Positions 6,666-12,988 of a DNA stretch of 12,988 nt are shown one piece after another (position 1 is the stretch's first letter; every line of letters begins with the position of its first letter). The stretch spans positions 1-12,988 of the forward strand of contig JACQOY010000226.1 of assembly GCA_016207765.1 (NCBI GenBank). The letters are read 5' to 3'. The notes below the pieces were generated by a model. It did not search any database, was not told the DNA's origin, and worked only from the letters and a program-made list of their open reading frames with translations. The translations under genes and the position numbers were made by a program. Source of the DNA: Deltaproteobacteria bacterium. GTDB taxonomy: Bacteria > UBA10199 > SBBF01.

Positions 6666-7350
6666 ATACCAGTTGTCCCTGATGGGAGTCATTCTGGTTG
6701 CCGGACTCGCCGCTTCGTTCAATACGGAGATGAGAAAGGAATTTTTTACCGTCTTTGTTCTTTTTTGGCTGGTTTTGCTTTCCCTGTACGGCTTTCTCTT
6801 TTATCAGTTTTTGTCCTTTGTCCGTCAAAGCCGGAAAAGGGAGGAAATGTTGGTGCAAATGGGGGCCCGCGATCTGGTTACGGGGCTGATGAACCGGCGC
6901 GTATTTGAAGCCATTGCGGGGCAGGAAATCGAAAGGGCCAGGCGAAAGGAATATCCCGCCTCATTGATCTTTATGCGGGTGGAGCCCATCGATCCTGCCA
7001 CAAAAGATTTTCCCCAGATGGCGGTAAGACATCTTCTTTTTCAAATCGCCGAATTTTTGAGGAAAACCTGCCGAAACTACGACGGCATTTTCGCCTACGA
7101 CAGGGAAACGTTTGTCGTTCTCTTGTCCGAGGTCAATGCGGATCAATTGTCGATGATTGCCCAGCGGATCGAAAAAAAGCTTGCCCAAAAGGAGTTTTTT
7201 ATCGGTCTTTCGAATTCCGCCGTCAAACCCCGGGTGAACTACGGGTTGTCCAATTTTCCGGCCCACGGAGATGATTTAAAAGGGATTGTTCAATATGGGC
7301 TCAAGTCCGTTGTGGGCGAATCCGGCATGATGCATCGCGCCAAACCCTGA
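6643..7350 (+). CDS. Membrane protein with degenerate GGDEF domain
   Basis: GGDEF domains synthesise cyclic di-GMP; this one probably does not. The 235-residue product has two N-terminal membrane helices (about residues 8-27 and 36-60), then a GGDEF-like domain. Its start is clear: [17 protein letters not shown] followed by [23 protein letters not shown], the usual opening with DxLTGLxNRR. At the active site, where GGDEF is expected, the sequence reads DRETF within [14 protein letters not shown], so the metal and GTP-binding residues are largely lost. The end still resembles the family ([21 protein letters not shown]). An open frame extends upstream to 6571 inside dut, but ATG at 6643 begins with a plausible membrane-protein N-terminus. 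It may sense or scaffold rather than make c-di-GMP. Confidence 0.8.
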   Translation: MNQKNLLKYQLSLMGVILVAGLAASFNTEMRKEFFTVFVLFWLVLLSLYGFLFYQFLSFVRQSRKREEMLVQMGARDLVTGLMNRRVFEAIAGQEIERARRKEYPASLIFMRVEPIDPATKDFPQMAVRHLLFQIAEFLRKTCRNYDGIFAYDRETFVVLLSEVNADQLSMIAQRIEKKLAQKEFFIGLSNSAVKPRVNYGLSNFPAHGDDLKGIVQYGLKSVVGESGMMHRAKP

Positions 7351-7437
7351 TCTTTTTCTAACGCATCGCTCCCAAACCCTTGTTTTTAGGGCTTCGCAGG
7401 ACCCTCCCGTCATGATATCCTACAAGTAGAGGTATCA

Positions 7438-7608
7438 TTGAAAAAAGGAATGAATAAAATACTGTGGGGAGGTTGGCTTGTGATTCTTCTTTCTTGTTTT
7501 TTATATGGTTCCGGCCCCTGGCCGGCCTCGGCGGTTTTGGCCAAAAAGAAAACCACCATCTCCGATCCCCCGCCGGATGAAGAAATCGAAGACATTATTA
7601 CGGTGTAA
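7438..7608 (+). CDS. Small exported peptide, unknown function
   Basis: This 56-codon gene has a clear secreted design: basic start MKKGMNK, hydrophobic core ILWGGWLVILLSCFLYG, then a likely signal-peptidase region PASAVLA, and a short mature tail of about 22 residues beginning KKKTT and ending acidic, DEEIEDIITV. TTG at 7438 is preferred as start because TAGAGG (7427-7432) lies five bases before it. ATG at 7450 has GGA directly against it and no proper spacing. I do not recognise the product. It stands alone between the GGDEF-like gene and purD. The cysteine in the core is not in a good lipobox, so a lipoprotein is less likely. Confidence 0.6.
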   Translation: MKKGMNKILWGGWLVILLSCFLYGSGPWPASAVLAKKKTTISDPPPDEEIEDIITV

Positions 7609-7747
7609 GGAAACCTGTTTCTCCCTTGTCTTTTCCCCCCTCGTTTAATATATCCTCGCTTTCTTGCTGTGTAATTCGCGATGGCTTGGTGTGTGCGAAT
7701 TACGTGGTTTAAGGGGTGTTTCGCCCCCGGACAAAACATACAAAATT
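7609..7747 (+). promoter_or_regulatory. purD leader region with weak promoter and two stem-loops
   Basis: This stretch has no coding support. A weak sigma70-like pair, TTGTCT (7626-7631) and TATATC (7649-7654) with 17 bases between, could start purD transcription. Downstream lie a 9-bp inverted repeat (7671-7703) and a small GGGG/CCCC stem with a 7-base loop (7713-7727). I do not recognise a known purine, PRPP or other riboswitch. purD itself has no clear ribosome site, so folding of this leader may matter for its translation. Confidence 0.3.
7671..7703. repeat. Perfect 9-bp inverted repeat
   Basis: GTAATTCGC (7671-7679) and GCGAATTAC (7695-7703) are exact inverted copies around a 15-base loop. 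No run of T follows, so it does not look like a rho-independent terminator. It could be an operator, an mRNA hairpin in the purD leader, or a small dispersed repeat. Confidence 0.75.
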
Positions 7748-9058
7748 ATGAAAGTTCTTGTCATTGGTTCGGGCGGCCGCGAGCATGCTTTGGTGTGGAA
7801 GCTCTCGCAGAGCCCCCGGGTGAAAAAAATCTATTGCGCACCCGGGAACGCCGGCATCGGTCTGCTGGCCGAATGCGTTTCTCTTGCCCCCGAAGATGTC
7901 GCCGGATTGGCCGGTTTTGCCCGATCCAATTCCATTGATCTGACCATTGTCGGTCCCGAACTCCCCTTGAGCCTCGGTCTTGTCGATGAATTTGAACGGC
8001 AAGGCCTTAAAGTTTTTGGTCCCCTCAGGAAGGCGGCTGTTTTGGAGTTTTCCAAGTGTTTCACCAAAGAATTCTGCGCCCGACACAAAATTCCAACGGC
8101 GCCGTTTCAAATTTTCACCGATCCTTCCGGGGCACGGCAGGCAGTAAAGGAGCGAAAATCGTTTCCCGTCGTGATCAAAGCAGATGGTTTGGCCGCCGGG
8201 AAAGGGGTTATTGTGGCCAAAGACGAGGCCGAGGCGCTGAAGGCGGTGAAAGAAATGCTGGTGGATGAAAAATTTGGGCCCGCGGGAAGGAAAGTGATAC
8301 TCGAAGAATTTCTCCCGGGAGTCGAGGCCACTTTCATGGTTTTGGCCAACGGCGCCGATTTTGTCTGCCTTGAGACAAGCCAGGATCATAAAAGGGTTTT
8401 CGACAATGATGAAGGACCAAACACCGGGGGAATGGGGGCCATCAGCCCCGCACCGGCGGTGACGAAGGAGATAAATGAAAAGGTTATCCGCAAAATCATC
8501 CAGCCTGCGCTCATGGGGTTGCTTGCGGAAGATCGTCCTTATCGGGGGGTCTTGTACGCCGGATTGATGATCCGCGATGATGAACCGCATCTGATTGAAT
8601 TCAACTGCCGGTTCGGTGATCCGGAAGCGCAGGCCATTCTTTTTCGTCTTGAATCGGATCTGATCGAGTTGATCGAGGCGGCCATGGCCGGAAAACTGAA
8701 AAGTTTCCCCATTCAGTTCCGTCCCGAGCCTTCGGTTTGCGTCGTCATGACGGCAGGGGGATATCCCGGCCCTTTTGAAAAGGGAAAAGTCATTTTGGGG
8801 CTGGACAAAGCTTCGGGAATGAAAGACCTGTTTGTTTTTCACGCCGGAACGCGAAAGGACAATGGCGGGTTTGTGACCCATGGCGGGCGGGTTTTGGGAG
8901 TCACCGCGCAAGGGAGGGACTTTAAAAAAGCGATTGAACGGGCCTACGAGGGGGTTTATGCGATATCGTGGGAAGGGGTTCATTTTCGGAGAGATATTGG
9001 GGCGAAGATATTGATGAGACCAGGGACCAGGGACCAGGGACCAGGGACCAGAGATTAA
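7748..9058 (+). CDS. purD: Phosphoribosylamine-glycine ligase (GAR synthetase)
   Basis: PurD joins glycine to phosphoribosylamine using ATP, the second step of de novo purine synthesis. The 436-residue ATP-grasp enzyme has the normal order: VLVIGSGGREHAL at the start, IVGPELPLSLGL, KCFTKEFCARHKIPTAPF, the ATP-binding VIKADGLAAGKGVIVA, EEFLPGVEATFMV, SQDHKRVFDNDEGPNTGGMG, and metal-binding LIEFNCRFGDPEAQ. The open frame extends upstream to 7664, but ATG at 7748 begins exactly at MKVLVIGSGG. The natural end of the family is near RRDIGAKIL. The last 14 residues, with PGTRDQGPGTRD, are encoded by a heptamer repeat that has run over the expected stop. It heads the purD-purE-tsaC group. Confidence 0.95.
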   Translation: MKVLVIGSGGREHALVWKLSQSPRVKKIYCAPGNAGIGLLAECVSLAPEDVAGLAGFARSNSIDLTIVGPELPLSLGLVDEFERQGLKVFGPLRKAAVLEFSKCFTKEFCARHKIPTAPFQIFTDPSGARQAVKERKSFPVVIKADGLAAGKGVIVAKDEAEALKAVKEMLVDEKFGPAGRKVILEEFLPGVEATFMVLANGADFVCLETSQDHKRVFDNDEGPNTGGMGAISPAPAVTKEINEKVIRKIIQPALMGLLAEDRPYRGVLYAGLMIRDDEPHLIEFNCRFGDPEAQAILFRLESDLIELIEAAMAGKLKSFPIQFRPEPSVCVVMTAGGYPGPFEKGKVILGLDKASGMKDLFVFHAGTRKDNGGFVTHGGRVLGVTAQGRDFKKAIERAYEGVYAISWEGVHFRRDIGAKILMRPGTRDQGPGTRD

Positions 9059-9099
9059 AAGCTTTAGGTCACTTGTCACTAGTCACTTGTCACTGGTCT
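9017..9099. repeat. Palindrome built of two heptamer arrays
   Basis: The left arm is about 4.7 copies of ACCAGGG (9019-9051). The right arm is four copies of GTCACTN followed by GTC (9068-9098). The centre holds AAAGCTTT (9058-9065), a perfect palindrome. The two ends are AGACCAG (9017-9023) and CTGGTCT (9093-9099), exact inverted copies. Reverse-complemented, the left units read CTGGTCC and align to right units CTTGTCA or CTAGTCA at five of seven positions, so the whole element can fold as one long imperfect hairpin. It fills the end of purD and most of the gap before purE. Confidence 0.85.
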
Positions 9100-9106
9100 A
9101 GAAAAA

Positions 9107-9607
9107 ATGACGTCAAAAGTCGGCATTGTGATGGGAAGCGATTCGGATATTCCGGCCATGCAGGAGGCCGAGAAGATTTTGAAAGAATTTGGGATTCAAA
9201 CGGAGGTTCGGATATTGTCGGCGCACCGGACGCCGGAATTGGCGGCAGAATTTGCCAAGTCGGCCGCCAAAAAGGGGATCAGGATCATTATTGCCGGGGC
9301 TGGAATGGCCAATCATCTTGCCGGGGCAATGGCGGCGCATACGGTCATCCCGGTCATCGGAGTCCCTCTCGAAGGCTCATCGTTAAACGGCCTGGATGCC
9401 CTCCTTTCCACCGTTCAGATGCCGCCGGGTATTCCGGTTGCCTGCGTGGCTGTTGGAAAGGCCGGAGCGAAAAACGCCGGTTTTTTGGCAGTCCAAATGC
9501 TGGCCTTGTCCAACAAGGAGTTGGAGAAGCAATTGGTCGAATATCGGAAGCAGGCGCAGGAGGTGGTTGTGGAGAAGAACAAGAAACTACAGAAGGAACG
9601 CGAGTGA
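9107..9607 (+). CDS. purE: N5-carboxyaminoimidazole ribonucleotide mutase
   Basis: Class I PurE moves the carboxyl group of N5-CAIR to give CAIR in de novo purine synthesis. The 166-residue protein begins KVGIVMGSDSDIPAMQEAE, then shows ILSAHRTPE with the conserved histidine, IIIAGAGMANHLAGAMAAHT and VIPVIGVPLEGSSLNGLDALLSTVQMPPGIPVA, all core elements. The C-terminal extension after NKELEKQLVEYR is highly charged and helical. The ATG follows eight bases after the heptamer-repeat palindrome and has no good Shine-Dalgarno sequence; it may rely on translation from purD or on the fold of the repeat. PurK, which supplies N5-CAIR to class I PurE, is not in this window. Confidence 0.95.
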   Translation: MTSKVGIVMGSDSDIPAMQEAEKILKEFGIQTEVRILSAHRTPELAAEFAKSAAKKGIRIIIAGAGMANHLAGAMAAHTVIPVIGVPLEGSSLNGLDALLSTVQMPPGIPVACVAVGKAGAKNAGFLAVQMLALSNKELEKQLVEYRKQAQEVVVEKNKKLQKERE

Positions 9608-9612
9608 CATGG

Positions 9613-9665
9613 TTCGACGCGCTCACCATCTGCCAAGATTCATGGCAGGCCCTGAGCTTGTCGAA
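9613..9665. repeat. REP-like dispersed palindromic element
   Basis: The outer arms TTCGACGCGCTCA (9613-9625) and TGAGCTTGTCGAA (9653-9665) are inverted copies except for two central bases. An inner pair, TGCCA (9631-9635) and TGGCA (9643-9647), extends the hairpin. The right arm lies in CCCTGAGCTTGTCGAAGGG, a wording I know as a widespread dispersed repeat in many bacterial genomes. It begins right after the purE stop and ends six bases before the tsaC start. Confidence 0.85.
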
Positions 9666-9671
9666 GGGTGA

Positions 9672-10268
9672 TTGGCCAAATTTGTTTCGATTAAGGATGC
9701 CGCCCGGATTCTTAAAAAAGGGGGGATTGTTGCCTATCCCACCGAGACGTTTTATGGGTTGGCGGCCAGGGCCGATGACCCATCAGCCGTATCACGGATT
9801 TTTGAGATAAAGGGGCGAGAAAGGGGGAAACCGATTTCAATTTTAATCTCTTCTTCCCATGAGCTTGGGAAATGGGCCTTGAATATCGGCCCCCGTGAAA
9901 GGAAATTAATCCGCCGATTTTGGCCGGGGCCGTTGACCCTTGTTTGCAGGGCAAAAAAGGGGGTGGACCGGTTTCTCACTGGCGGCTCGGGAAAAATCGG
10001 CGTTCGCATTTCGTCAAACCGGCTTGCCTTAAAGTTGACTCGTTTGTCCGGTGGCGCCATTACCGCCACCAGCGCCAATTATTCGGGACAGTCCCCCGCC
10101 ATGACGGGGGCATCCGTCAGGCGTCTGTTGGGAGACAAGATTGACGGCGTGATTGCGGGGGGAAGATTGAAAAAATCAAAAGGTTCGACAATTTTGGATG
10201 TTTCAAGCAATGAAATGAAAGTCATCCGTGAAGGTCAAATTTCAAGGAAAAGGATCGAATTATCATGA
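9672..10268 (+). CDS. tsaC: L-threonylcarbamoyladenylate synthase (YrdC/Sua5 family)
   Basis: The enzyme makes threonylcarbamoyl-AMP from threonine, bicarbonate and ATP, the donor for t6A37 in ANN-decoding tRNAs. The 198-residue protein is the single-domain form: GIVAYPTETFYGLAARADD, IFEIKGRERGKPISILI (the KxR binding motif), FWPGPLTLV, KIGVRISSN and the ITATSANYSGQSP block. The TTG start at 9672 is forced: TGA lies directly before it in frame and no ATG or GTG follows before the conserved core begins. Its likely ribosome site, AAGGG at 9664-9668, is the last part of the REP-like element. The stop overlaps the next start by four bases. Confidence 0.9.
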   Translation: MAKFVSIKDAARILKKGGIVAYPTETFYGLAARADDPSAVSRIFEIKGRERGKPISILISSSHELGKWALNIGPRERKLIRRFWPGPLTLVCRAKKGVDRFLTGGSGKIGVRISSNRLALKLTRLSGGAITATSANYSGQSPAMTGASVRRLLGDKIDGVIAGGRLKKSKGSTILDVSSNEMKVIREGQISRKRIELS

Positions 10269-11608
10269 ACTATCCCAAAATTCTGCCGTTTCGGGCTTTC
10301 TATTACAACACCCAAAAAGTGGGGGATCTTTCCCGTGTGGTCATCCCTCCTTACGATGTCATCAATCCGGAGATGCAGAGAGAATTCTACCAGCGGAGCG
10401 ATGCCAATTTTGTCCGGGTCGATCTGGCCCGCGAGCCGGGGGATCTGCGATATGAGGCGGCTCGGGGGACCTTTGAGGAATGGTTGCGGCAGGAAATTCT
10501 GGTTCGCCAGGCCAAACCCGGTTTTTATTTTCACCACCAGACTTTTACCCTCCCCGACGGAAGGGAAATCACGAGGAGGGGTTTTTTCGGTGTTCGCCGC
10601 ATCGAGGATTTTTCCGAGGGGGGGGTCAAACCGCACGAAAAAACCCTCGAAGGTCCGAAGGCCGATCGCCTGAAGCTCACCCGCGCGGTTCGCGCCCAGC
10701 TCTCCCCTGTTTTCTCGCTCTACTCCGATCCCGTCATGCGGGTCGATCATTTGGCGGCCCGCCTCAAGGACAATCCCCCGCTTTTTGATTTCAAGACGGT
10801 GGAAGGGGAGCGTCACCAGCTCTGGTGCGAAACCGACCCGATTGTCTGCAAGCTGGTGGGTGAATTTGTGTCGGAACAGCCGGTCTTTATCGCCGACGGG
10901 CACCACCGTTACGAAACGGCGCTCAACTACCGCGATGAATGCCGCCGGAATTTCCCTCCTGGTGAAGGGTTCCAATCATTTAATTACGTTCTCATGTATT
11001 TTACCAACCGGAACGACGAGGGGATGGTTATTCTCCCGATTCATCGTGCCCTGCATCATTTGGGCAATTTTGATATCGCCGATTTTATCCGGATGCTTCA
11101 GAAGCATTTCTCGGTAACACCGCTTCCCACCGACAAGCCACCAGGTGGCGATCCCGATGAAATTACGGCGCGCCTTGCCCTCGAGGGAAAGGAATCTCAT
11201 GCTTTTGTTCTCATCACCCGCGATCCCAAAAAGACATTTCTCCTCAGCATGAAACGCCGGGCCTGGAGGCATTCGCCGGTGGCCGCCACCGTTCCGCCCG
11301 CGTTGGTCGATCTCGATGTCACGGTTCTTCATCGTCTGGTGTTCGAGGAGATATTAAGGATTACACCGCAAGCCCAGGCCGGTCAGGAAAACATCATTTA
11401 CTGGAAAGACACGAGGAGGGCGATTGAAGAGACCCGTCAAGGGAACGGGGAAATCACCTTTCTGTTGAACCCCACCCGCATCGAGGACATGGAGCGAGTG
11501 GCCACGGCCGGTGAAAAAATGCCGCAGAAATCGACCTATTTTTATCCGAAGATTCTTTCGGGACTGGTGATCAACCCGTTGAACCCGGAGGAACAGCTTG
11601 GTTTCTAA
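10265..11608 (+). CDS. DUF1015 family protein
   Basis: This 447-residue soluble protein belongs to DUF1015, a family with distant relation to the ParB/sulfiredoxin fold. I know of no firm general function for it. Features visible include LPFRAFYYN near the start, VVIPPYDVINPEMQ (residues about 25-40), VKPHEKTLEGPKADR, LSPVFSLYSDP, and the strongest family block FIADGHHRYETALNYRDE near residue 210, followed by YVLMYFTNRNDEGMVILPIHRALHH. The last part contains the DVTVLHRLVFEEILRI segment typical of the family. Nucleotide or phosphate binding is plausible from the histidine-rich and acidic motifs, but this is inference. It overlaps tsaC by four bases and the patatin gene by 11 bases. Confidence 0.85.
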   Translation: MNYPKILPFRAFYYNTQKVGDLSRVVIPPYDVINPEMQREFYQRSDANFVRVDLAREPGDLRYEAARGTFEEWLRQEILVRQAKPGFYFHHQTFTLPDGREITRRGFFGVRRIEDFSEGGVKPHEKTLEGPKADRLKLTRAVRAQLSPVFSLYSDPVMRVDHLAARLKDNPPLFDFKTVEGERHQLWCETDPIVCKLVGEFVSEQPVFIADGHHRYETALNYRDECRRNFPPGEGFQSFNYVLMYFTNRNDEGMVILPIHRALHHLGNFDIADFIRMLQKHFSVTPLPTDKPPGGDPDEITARLALEGKESHAFVLITRDPKKTFLLSMKRRAWRHSPVAATVPPALVDLDVTVLHRLVFEEILRITPQAQAGQENIIYWKDTRRAIEETRQGNGEITFLLNPTRIEDMERVATAGEKMPQKSTYFYPKILSGLVINPLNPEEQLGF

Positions 11609-12824
11609 ACGCACCCTCGGCCTTGTTCTCTCCGGTGGAGGCGCCCGCGGCGCCTACGAGGCGGGCATCATCCACTATATCCGGACAATGCTCCCTCCAA
11701 AAATCCGCTCCCGCAATTTTGATGTCCAGTGCGGCGCCTCGGTGGGGGCTATCAACACCTCTTTCATGGTGGCGACCAGCCACGATCTTTCTCTTCAGGG
11801 AAAAGAGCTTCACCGGTTGTGGCAGAACCTTCGCGAAGGGGACATTTATTGCCGCGATTCCAGGGCCCTCTGGGAATTCATCGGCCGGAGCACCAGGGGG
11901 GTTTTGCTCAATATTTTGCGCGGACCCAAAAAAATGGGGCCGCACTTCAACGGTTTTCTCGATACAACTCCCTTTCTTCCCTTCATTGAAAAGGCGGTTC
12001 CCTGGAAGATGATCTCTAAAAATATCCGCTCCGGACTGGTGAAGGCAATGTCACTGGTGGCGACCAACGTCTTTACCGGGCGGATGGAGCTTTTTATCGA
12101 AAAGCATCCGTCGGTTGAGTATACCGGTGAACACCTTCATCACTTTACCCCCATAAAGCCGATTCATGCCAAGGCCTCGGCGGCTATTCCCATCGTGTTT
12201 CCATCGGTGATGATCGACGGCATTGCCTATACCGACGGGGGCTTAAGGTTGAACACGCCGATGTCTCCGGCCATTCAGTTGGGGGCCGATTCCCTGCTGG
12301 TCATCGGCCTGCATCACCGGGCCGGCCCGGAGGAAAAAATCCCGTTTCATGGAAAAGTGGGGGAACCCCCCGCCTTGGGGCAGGTGTTGGGACGGGTGAT
12401 GAACACGATCTTTTTAGACCGGATTCAGTACGACATCGAACAACTGGAAAGGATAAACAGGATTGTCGATTGGGCCGAAATGGTCTACGGCGAAAATTTT
12501 CTGAAAGAGCTGAACCAGATGCTTGTTTCGAAAAAAATCCGCGGTGATATTGCCAACCGGGGGTTAAAAAGGCTCAATGTTTTGCGCATAAGGCCTTCGG
12601 AGGATATCGGCGAAATGTTTGGCCGGTGTTTTAAGAAGGGGCGCGACAGGCATTTTACCTCGTTTGAAAAACTTCTGGTCCGTTTTCTGGATGTCGATCC
12701 CACCAACGGCATCGATTTTCTGTCCTATATTGTTTTTATGCCCGAATACCTGAAGGCCCTCCTCGATCTCGGTTTCGAAGACGCCCGCAGGCATCACAAC
12801 CAGTTGAAGGAATTTTTGGGTTAG
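11598..12824 (+). CDS. Patatin-like phospholipase family protein
   Basis: Patatin-family enzymes are serine lipid acyl hydrolases with a Ser-Asp dyad. The 408-residue protein starts TLGLVLSGGGARGAYEAGI, the glycine-rich oxyanion motif. It then has VQCGASVGAINTSF with the nucleophile serine in GxSxG, and AYTDGGLRLNTPMSPAIQLGAD with the catalytic DGG near residue 213. The catalytic set is complete. There is no signal peptide, so it probably acts on the inner face of the membrane. The C-terminal third (after about residue 260) is helical and less typical. The TTG start is supported by a perfect GGAGG at 11587-11591 with a 6-base gap, inside the end of the DUF1015 gene. Substrate is unknown. Confidence 0.9.
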   Translation: MVSKRTLGLVLSGGGARGAYEAGIIHYIRTMLPPKIRSRNFDVQCGASVGAINTSFMVATSHDLSLQGKELHRLWQNLREGDIYCRDSRALWEFIGRSTRGVLLNILRGPKKMGPHFNGFLDTTPFLPFIEKAVPWKMISKNIRSGLVKAMSLVATNVFTGRMELFIEKHPSVEYTGEHLHHFTPIKPIHAKASAAIPIVFPSVMIDGIAYTDGGLRLNTPMSPAIQLGADSLLVIGLHHRAGPEEKIPFHGKVGEPPALGQVLGRVMNTIFLDRIQYDIEQLERINRIVDWAEMVYGENFLKELNQMLVSKKIRGDIANRGLKRLNVLRIRPSEDIGEMFGRCFKKGRDRHFTSFEKLLVRFLDVDPTNGIDFLSYIVFMPEYLKALLDLGFEDARRHHNQLKEFLG

Positions 12825-12958
12825 TCTTCAACCCAGTTTTCCACGGAAAGTTCGGGAATCTTCCCGAAATGACGGGTGTTGTGCGTTATCAGAATGCATT
12901 CGTGGTGAAGGGCAATGGACGCAATCGCCAGATCGAAATCGGGCAAGCAGGGCGTTGA
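12821..12958 (-). pseudogene. PIN-domain (VapC-like) toxin, C-terminal remnant
   Basis: VapC toxins are PIN-domain ribonucleases normally paired with a small antitoxin. The 45 residues left are clearly a PIN end: LPDFDLAIASIALHHECILI, then THNTRHFGKIPEL and VENW, the classic DxxIAxxAL, TxNxxHF and final W pattern with two of the acidic or polar active-site residues. Just upstream the frame meets TGA (12959-12961 on the plus strand) and two further stops in the remaining 27 bases, which are AT-rich. The N-terminal half is thus missing, shifted to another frame, or lies beyond the window after a break. Its stop overlaps the convergent patatin stop by 3 bases. Confidence 0.75.
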
Positions 12959-12988
12959 TCATTTTAATTATGTATTGTAGTATATCTA

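Noticed and set aside
7609-7747. Purine riboswitch before purD
   Set aside because: The sequence does not show the conserved three-way junction elements I would expect. Only simple hairpins are visible.
7709-9079. Very long open frame (456 codons) antisense to purD
   Set aside because: The plus strand is unmistakable PurD with all motifs. The antisense translation shows no known family or domain; it is open because of codon bias in this GC-rich sequence.
9019-9098. Heptamer arrays as a CRISPR array
   Set aside because: Units are seven bases with no unique spacers, and no cas genes are near.
8968-9810. 280-codon plus-strand frame spanning purD end, purE and tsaC start
   Set aside because: It runs out of frame through three recognised genes and two repeats, and its composition looks non-coding.

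Overview
This window is a gene-dense stretch of a Gram-negative-type bacterial chromosome, moderately GC-rich by eye. It consists almost entirely of housekeeping genes: an end of PTS enzyme I, DciA, DksA, pyrimidine, purine and NAD biosynthesis, phospholipid head-group enzymes, dUTPase, a tRNA-modification enzyme, DUF1015 and a patatin. DksA, PssA, PgsA, aspartate oxidase and class I PurE together would fit an uncultured deltaproteobacterium-like or related lineage. That placement is inference; there is no rRNA or clade-specific marker here.

Layout. (1) 2-415: the 3' end of ptsI, convergent with dciA (425-748, minus). (2) 749-901: a divergent promoter region. The dciA and dksA promoters share one overlapping -35 element. 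(3) 902-3135: four tightly overlapping plus-strand genes, dksA, pyrE, an exported protein of unknown function, and a CDP-alcohol phosphotransferase. (4) 3105-5568, minus strand: nadB then pssA, joined by an ATGA overlap. nadB is split by a one-base frameshift in a C4 run and carries an in-frame palindromic 21-bp tandem repeat. (5) 5605-7350, plus: pgsA, dut and a membrane protein with a degenerate GGDEF domain, all overlapping. (6) 7351-7747: a short exported-peptide gene below usual ORF cut-offs, then a purD leader with an inverted repeat. (7) 7748-12824, plus: purD, purE, tsaC, a DUF1015 gene and a patatin-like phospholipase. Two different repeat elements separate purD from purE and purE from tsaC. 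(8) 12821-12958, minus: the C-terminal remnant of a PIN-domain (VapC-like) toxin.

How the genes work together. Three CDP-alcohol phosphotransferases lie within 3.8 kb (one of unknown product, PssA, PgsA) and make the window partly a phospholipid locus. PyrE, PurD, PurE and Dut supply or sanitise nucleotides, NadB starts NAD synthesis, and DksA is the ppGpp-linked transcription regulator. I see no clear new defence system, prophage or CRISPR array. What repays a second look is small-scale structure: repeat elements placed in and against coding sequences (inside nadB, over the purD stop codon, directly before the tsaC start), the nadB frameshift, the overlapping divergent promoters, the overlooked small secreted peptide, and the broken PIN toxin.
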